Shown here in pieces: positions 15,833 to 22,500 of a stretch of DNA of 22,500 bases; within the stretch, counting starts at the first letter, position 1; every line of letters begins with the position of its first letter. The notes beneath the pieces are model-generated. The model did no database searches. It saw only the letters and a list, made by a program, of their open reading frames with translations, and had not been told where the DNA came from. The translations under genes and the position numbers were made by a program. The stretch comes from Mesostigma viride (taxonomy: Eukaryota > Streptophyta > Mesostigmatophyceae > Mesostigmatales > Mesostigmataceae): NCBI GenBank assembly GCA_009746045.1, contig RPFO01001647.1:1-22500 (forward strand), given 5' to 3'.

Positions 15833-16647
15833 ATGGCCGAGCGTGTCTTGGATAGTCCAATCTCACGGACGATGCAACGGAGTCAAAGCCGCGACCTTCA
15901 TCGCCAACTTCGCAACAAGGAGCGCCTGCTGGCTTCCGCAACCCGGCACTCCCAACGGTATGCTGCATTCTTTGACCCCAAGACCAGGCGAGCAAGTCGC
16001 GCCGCCCGCCTGGAGGGTGCCCTATGCGCGTTGAAAAGTACTATGTTATCTCACGCCGCACACACGTCCCCGCCAGCCTCCCCCCAACCCCCTGCCGACA
16101 CCGCGGGTCCCCGGCGCCCCCTGCTGGGCCAACGCCGGCACCACTCGCTGCGCATCGCAACCTATACAATGTCCGCACCCTGCCCGGGGGAGATGCCCCC
16201 CCGCGGGCCAACGAGCTTGTCCACTACTGCCGCCTATATGGCATTGATGTGCTTGGGGTCCAAGAGCACCGACGCTCCTTTGAGGGCCCCGTTGAGCGTG
16301 TCAACTGTCACCCTCGCACTACAATGGCAACTGCTGTGCGGCCCGGCGCATGCACCGGGTCAGGGAGGAGTGGGCCTGCTTTGCTCCCCCACCGCTGCCG
16401 CCCAGCTCGTGGACCACAAACTTTGCTCGAATAGGATCCTTCAGTGCACTTTCCGCTCCCTTGAAGGACGGACCCCCATTATGCTCTCGGTAATTGTCGG
16501 ATATGCCCCACATGCTGGGCACCCGGCCGAGGACCGCGCAGCGTTCTTCAACCAGTTGCTCGACATAGAGAAACAGATCCCACGTCAATACATCGTTGCC
16601 ATCTTGGTGGATGCTTTGACCCTGCCCGTGGGCCGCGGGGGCTGCAT
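15833..16647 (+). pseudogene. LINE ORF2 fragment: apurinic-type endonuclease (EEP) domain
   Basis: ORF2 starts near 15833 (MAERVLDSPISRTMQRSQSR). After an Arg/Pro-rich leader it enters an endonuclease/exonuclease/phosphatase domain: SLRIATY, then in a shifted frame NVRTLPGGDAPPRANELVHY and YGIDVLGVQEHRR, and back in the first frame VGLLCSPTAAAQLVDHKLCS and LSVIVGYAPHAGHPAEDR. The N of NVRTL and the E of QEHR correspond to known metal-binding positions of the family. At least two frameshifts, one of them an apparent 2 bp insertion near 16162-16166, inactivate it. The fragment stops at about 16647, before any reverse transcriptase, where a second CACTA-like terminus begins. Confidence 0.7.
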
Positions 16648-16800
16648 CACTATACTTTTCGTCCGAGGGTGGTAAAAAGCATCCGAGGCGTAAATTACGA
16701 GGTGGTAATTTACTCCGCTTTTACTCTTACGGTTTACATACGAGGTCGGATCTTTCTCGTAAGCTACGAGTTAGATCCGAGGTAAGATCCGACGTCGTAA

Positions 16801-16968
16801 ACTACGAGGTAGTAATTTACGAGGTAGTAATTTACGAGGTAGTAATTTACGAGGTAGTAATGTACGAGGTAGTAAGGTACGAGGTAGTAATGTACGAGGT
16901 AGTAATGTACGAGGTAGTAATTTACGAGGTAGTAAGGTACGAGGTAGTAATTTGCGACGTAGTAATCT
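16801..16968. repeat. 15 bp tandem array TTACGAGGTAGTAAT, about 11 copies
   Basis: Regular 15 bp units with two variable bases per unit (TTT, TGT or GGT before ACGAGG). Single related units (TACGAGGTGG, TACGAGTTA) occur on both sides at wider spacing. Confidence 0.9.
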
Positions 16969-16972
16969 ACGA

Positions 16973-17008
16973 GTTAATTAATATTATTAATTAATTAATT
17001 AATTAATC
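16973..17008. repeat. TTAA microsatellite
   Basis: A run of TTAATTAATT interrupted by one ATTATT, inside the second CACTA-like terminus. Confidence 0.85.
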
Positions 17009-17069
17009 TACGAGTTGGTAATTTACGATCCCGGTACTCGGTCCCGTAGGTTACGACGTCGTATGCTTC

Positions 17070-17754
17070 TCGCGTACACTACCGGTACTACAATCATGTC
17101 GCTATGTCGTTCTGAATTGCAGTACGCATGTCACTTAACAGAATTTCACTTTGATTTCACTTATCATTTCGGTCAACCTAACCCCTAACACCCATTTACC
17201 CGGGGGGAAAAAAATGCATGGCATTTGCAGCAAGGCTCATGCAAGACAAGTTCCTATTTCATAAAAAATTTCATTATTAAATGCAGGATTACATGTCATG
17301 CACAAAAATCCAACGCCTTCACAGAAAATAGCATATCAAGTCTTCTGACGACAATATCAAGTCAATATCAAATTCGTGGCTTCTCTTCGTGGCTTGAAAT
17401 ACTGTTTCCATGCGGTGCTTAGGACAGCTCCGGGGATGTCGGCACCGCACAGAAGCTCCATCCGGGAGCAAGTGCGCCGGGGGAAGATGTTGTACATCCA
17501 GAGCTCGATATGTGCGGGAAGCCGTCGTGTTGGAAACCGAGGTGTCTGCACATAATTCCGCGCGCAGGCAGCTTGTGCCTTTACGGGGGAAGACCTGCGA
17601 CACAAAAACCGTGTCCGGACAATGCAATACGGAGAAATGGCAACGGCAGATGGAGTCGGCTAAGGCCGCTTGTAAGGAAAGTGATTTTTAATGCACGAAT
17701 AAATGTATAATGCATGCTACATCGCCATCGCTTGGGCGGTGAAAAGACAAGGAC
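17070..17754. other. No gene seen
   Basis: Mixed sequence with short overlapping ORFs on both strands (around 17319-17690) that match nothing I know. One AATAAA occurs at about 17698. Confidence 0.4.
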
Positions 17755-17990
17755 CAACCACATGCCCCCACCTACCCTTCGTGCATCCCGCCCTTGACGA
17801 GGCACAACCATGTGCCCCCACCTACCCTTTGTGCGTCCCTCCCTTGACAAGAAACAAGCACGTGCACCTATCTAACCTTTGTGCATCCCTTCCTTGGCAA
17901 GGAACAAGCACACCCACCCACCTACTCCACATGCATCCCTCCCTTGACAAGGAACAAGCACGATCACCCAGCTACCCACTAGCACGGCAG
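17755..17990. repeat. 50 bp minisatellite, about 4.6 copies
   Basis: Units begin near 17763, 17813, 17863, 17913 and 17963, each with CACCTACC, TTTGTGCATCCCT and CCCTTGACAAGGAACAAGCA-like blocks. Divergence rises toward the last copy. Confidence 0.85.
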
Positions 17991-18189
17991 CAAGGCAGAC
18001 CTTACAATGGCAAGTGATGTTTATCGGTAGAAACTGTTAGACAACTAGCAAACGAGCCAGCCGGTGAAGAGCAAGGCACGCATGCAAGGAATTTGTCGTT
18101 GCCTATGTCTACGCTTGTGTTTGTCACTGCAGTTGAAATCTGCATTTGCATCAGCAGGCCCGATCGAACCCCATGTCGCCACCCGCATT

Positions 18190-18605
18190 TCCACTTATAC
18201 TTCACGGCCCCTTATTCTTCTCTTGTGCCTGCCTTTGCCCTAACTGTTACCCTAGCATCTGCCCTTGCCCCTATCCTTTGATCCCCAGTGTTTGCCGTTG
18301 CCCTCATCCTTTCCCTAGTGCCTGCCCTTGTCTTCATCTTTTCCCTTGTGCCTGCCCTTGCCCTTGTCCGTTCCCTCGTGCTTGACTTGTCCTAATCTCT
18401 TTCCCTTGCGCCTGCCCTTGCCCTTATCCGCTTCCCTTGTGCCTGCCCCTGCCCTTGTCATTTCCCTTGAGCCTGCCCTTTTGGCAAGCACAAGTGCCTT
18501 TGTCCTTTCCTTGGCCTTGTGCTTGCTCTTCCAGTTTCCCTTTCCTTTGCTCGTGCGGTTGCCTTTGCTCTTACCCGGGTGCTTGCCCTTGCCGTTTGCA
18601 AGCTG
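18190..18605. repeat. Degenerate pyrimidine-rich array (TTGCCCTTGTGCCTGCCC)
   Basis: Units of about 18-28 bp around TGCCCTTG and TTTCCCTTG, strongly C+T-rich on the plus strand. All frames stay open for long stretches because of the composition, so the ORFs here are not evidence of coding. Confidence 0.8.
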
Positions 18606-20436
<1,831 letters not shown>

Positions 20437-21050
20437 GGGTGGTGGTACACAAATACCGTACAGGTGGTACACAACTGCAGCCAGGACAACAGCCGGGCGC
20501 TGCGTAGTGCGTACCTGCCGTGGGAAGGAGGGTGGTGGTACACAAATACCGTACAGGTGGTACACAACTGCAGCCAGGACAACAGCCGGGCGCTGCGTAC
20601 CTGCCGCGGGAAGGAGGGGGGTGGTACACAAATACCGTACAGGTGGTACACAACTGCAGCCAGGACAACAGCGGGTCGCTGCGTACCTGCCGTGGGAAGG
20701 AGGGGGGTGATACACAAATACCGTACAAGTGATACACAAATACCGTACAAGTGATACACAATTGCAGCCAGGACAACAGCGGGTCGCTGCGTACCTGCCG
20801 TGGGAAGGAGGGGGGTGGTACACAAATACCGTACAAGTGATACACAAATACCGTACAAGTGATACACAATTGCAGCCAGGACAACAGCGGGTCGCTGCGT
20901 ACCTGCCGTGGGAAGGAGGGGGTGATACACAAATACCGTACAAGTGATACACAAATACCGTACAGTGATACACAATTGCAGCCAGGACAACAGCGGGTCG
21001 CTGCGTACCTGCCGTGGGAAGGAGGGGGGTGGTACACAAATATCCGACCT
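20437..21050. repeat. 86-108 bp minisatellite with a nested 22 bp unit, six copies
   Basis: Anchors GCAGCCAGGACAACAGC occur at about 20477, 20570, 20656, 20764, 20872 and 20979 (spacings 93, 86, 108, 108 and 107). The longer copies contain one additional 22 bp subunit (ACACAAATACCGTACAAGTG...). A block CTGCGTACCTGCCGTGGGAA closes each unit. Confidence 0.9.
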
Positions 21051-21234
21051 ATATATTAGCAATAGCCGCCGCCTATCAAACAGGTCCTATTCATCACGAG
21101 CGTCAACGCCCCGTCATCGCCCCGTCATCGCCCGGCCGAGGGCCTTAACCTGTTAACTCTTTATTCGGAGTGATAGTCAACGACCTATACTACTACCAAT
21201 AGCTGCCGCATATAAAACATGGGCTTTTCATCAC

Positions 21235-21288
21235 GCCCGTCGAGGGCGATGACGGTGACGCTCGTCACCGTCATCGCCCTCGACGGGC
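21235..21288. repeat. Perfect palindrome with 26 bp arms, first B unit
   Basis: Arms 21235-21260 and 21263-21288 are exact inverted copies around a 2-nt spacer. The central half of the arm is GGCGATGACGGTGACG. Confidence 0.9.
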
Positions 21289-21516
21289 CAACATCTAAAC
21301 TCTTCTCTTAATCAACAATCTATATTACCAATAGCCGCCGCCTATCAAACAGATCCTATTCATCACGCGCGTCAACACCCCGTCATCGCCCCGTCATCGC
21401 CCCGTGATCGCCATGCCGAGGCCCGAGGGCCAACCTCTTAACTCTTTATTCGGAGTAATAGTCAACGACCTATATTACCAATAGCCGCCGCATATAAAAA
21501 AGGTCGTATTCATGAC

Positions 21517-21569
21517 GCCCGTCGAGGGCGATGACGGTGACGCCGTCACCGTCATCGCCCTCGACGGGC
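21517..21569. repeat. Near-identical palindrome, second B unit
   Basis: Same arms as at 21235, with a 1-nt centre (GTGACG-C-CGTCAC). Confidence 0.9.
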
Positions 21570-21792
21570 CAACATCTAAACTCTTCTCTTAATCAACAAA
21601 CTATATTACCAATAGCCGCCGCCTATCAAACAGATCCTATTCATCACGCGCGTCAACGCCCCGTCATCGCCCCGTCATCGCCCCGTCATCGCCCCGTCAT
21701 CGCCATGCCGAGGGCCAACCTTTATTGGGAGTAATAGTAAACGACCTATATTACCAATAGCTGCCGCCTATCAGACAGGTCCTTTCCATCAC

Positions 21793-21845
21793 GCCCGTCG
21801 AGAGCGATGACGGTGACGGCCGTCACCGTCATCACCCTGCCGGCA
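21793..21845. repeat. Third palindrome, partly decayed
   Basis: The centre GATGACGGTGACG-GC-CGTCACCGTCATC is intact but the outer arms carry mismatches (CGAGAGC against ACCCTGCC). Confidence 0.85.
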
Positions 21846-21850
21846 TTGCC

Positions 21851-22500
21851 ATACTAGAAGAAGCTCTCGATCCTAGGTATAGACTACCTCGGGTATCATC
21901 ATCGTAATTGCTAGCATCGAGATCATTCATACCTACCGACGATGGCCAGCTGCAAAAGAAAAATGTCGACCAACAGACAGGACCTATCGCCGGGAACCCT
22001 CAAGGCAATAAGGGCGAGACAGGCTTTCACCGTTAAGTAAAGTTGTCCACATCCTGCTAAGGAATTTGTGCTAATCTATGAGTACCTATATGGACACTTT
22101 GTCGCATTTTTTACATGGCAAATAAGCGATGTATGTGTCATGTAGGCTGCCATTGGTGCATGCATGCATGGGCCAGCAATGATGGTCAGAGGTACATTGT
22201 GCCTATGAGATAACCATCGATTTGTTGATCAGCAAGTGATTCATTACGTGAGACAACAATATGTTTGGGGGCTAAGCTTCTTACATTGGTCACATGGCCC
22301 GCCATAATTGTTTTCTTATGTGTTTAAGGTTAGGGCTCTGTTCATGACTGAACGTCATGAACGCGCTCTATTCATGACATTGATTAATTGATTTTAATTA
22401 GTCTCATGTCCATGTTGGGGGACCGGGATCTCTGAATTCCCCAAAGAAGATATAGTGGAAGTCACCCCAAGACGTCAATATCCGTCAAGACGTCAATAAC
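21851..22500. other. No supported gene; a short ORF, a palindrome and a small direct repeat
   Basis: A 32-codon ORF at 21942-22040 (MASCKRKMSTNRQDLS...) is too short to support. GTTCATGAC-TGAAC-GTCATGAAC forms a 9 bp perfect stem at 22340-22362. AAGACGTCAATA occurs twice at the window's end (about 22469 and 22487), possibly the start of another array. Confidence 0.45.

Larger units (their letters stand above)
16648..17070. mobile_element. Second CACTA-like left terminus, right end not found
   Basis: CACTATACTTTTCGTCCGAG begins exactly where LINE similarity stops. It is followed by arrays of short repeats (TACGAGGTAGTAAT and relatives), the subterminal layout of CACTA elements but with another motif. 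No inverted copy of the terminus is seen downstream, so the right end lies beyond the window or is lost. Confidence 0.45.
21055..21850. repeat. Alternating A/B higher-order tandem array
   Basis: Units start at AATAGCYGCCGC (21061, 21198, 21330, 21480, 21611 and 21756). A units have CTATCAAACAG and several CCCCGTCATCG repeats (137, 150 and 145 bp); B units have ATATAAA and a long palindrome (132 and 131 bp). The last unit combines an A-type start with a B-type palindrome. Confidence 0.85.

Noticed and set aside
21942-22040. 32-codon ORF near the end
   Set aside because: Too short, with no supporting signal around it; noted within the gap entry only.

Overview
The window is eukaryotic nuclear DNA. 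It shows GT-AG introns of about 120-440 bp, AATAAA signals after stop codons, a degenerate LINE, CACTA-type DNA transposon ends and many satellite arrays. Intron size, polyA signals and the CACTA/LINE mix suggest the green lineage, perhaps a repeat-rich streptophyte alga such as a charophyte. That assignment is a guess from style; no marker gene fixes the species.

Region 1 (1-4110): after a four-copy tandem array come five short, intronless, co-oriented plus-strand genes (480-719, 788-1542, 1644-1844, 2009-2875, 3156-3848). The second ends in a MYND zinc finger reached only through a -1 frame change at a G run. The fourth and fifth share an identically spaced zinc-knuckle-like motif, C-x4-C-x10-C-x2-H, and look like diverged paralogues. 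Gaps between genes are compact and modular: stop codon, short GC hairpin followed by TTTCT, often AATAAA, then a GTATGTT...CAG leader directly before the next ATG.

Region 2 (4112-11195): apparently one large plus-strand multi-exon gene of unknown function, with mostly phase-0 introns, a Lys/Gly-rich segment, a long acidic tract and a basic C-terminal part. Several -1 frame changes at or near homopolymer runs interrupt otherwise good coding sequence, which looks more like missed bases than decay. Three of its introns carry the same hairpin element seen between the upstream genes, expanded to 3, 3 and 5 tandem copies.

Region 3 (11738-17070): a LINE (ORF1 with coiled-coil and RNA-binding C-terminal part; ORF2 endonuclease domain, both frame-broken) is split by a 3,230 bp CACTA-like element with perfect 19 bp terminal inverted repeats and subterminal GTGGTAAAA arrays. 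Removing the element plus one TT duplication rejoins ORF1 in frame. A second CACTA-like left end with a different subterminal repeat appears to cut the LINE at 16648.

Region 4 (17070-22500): no supported gene. It holds a 50 bp minisatellite, a pyrimidine-rich degenerate array, a long GA microsatellite, an 86-108 bp minisatellite with a nested 22 bp unit, and an alternating A/B higher-order array whose B unit contains long near-perfect palindromes.

The most distinctive signal is the dispersed 5-4-5 hairpin element (about 21 copies over 10 kb, between genes and inside introns). Its stem is fully paired in 3'-flanking copies, with one compensatory change, and usually mismatched at one position in intronic copies.
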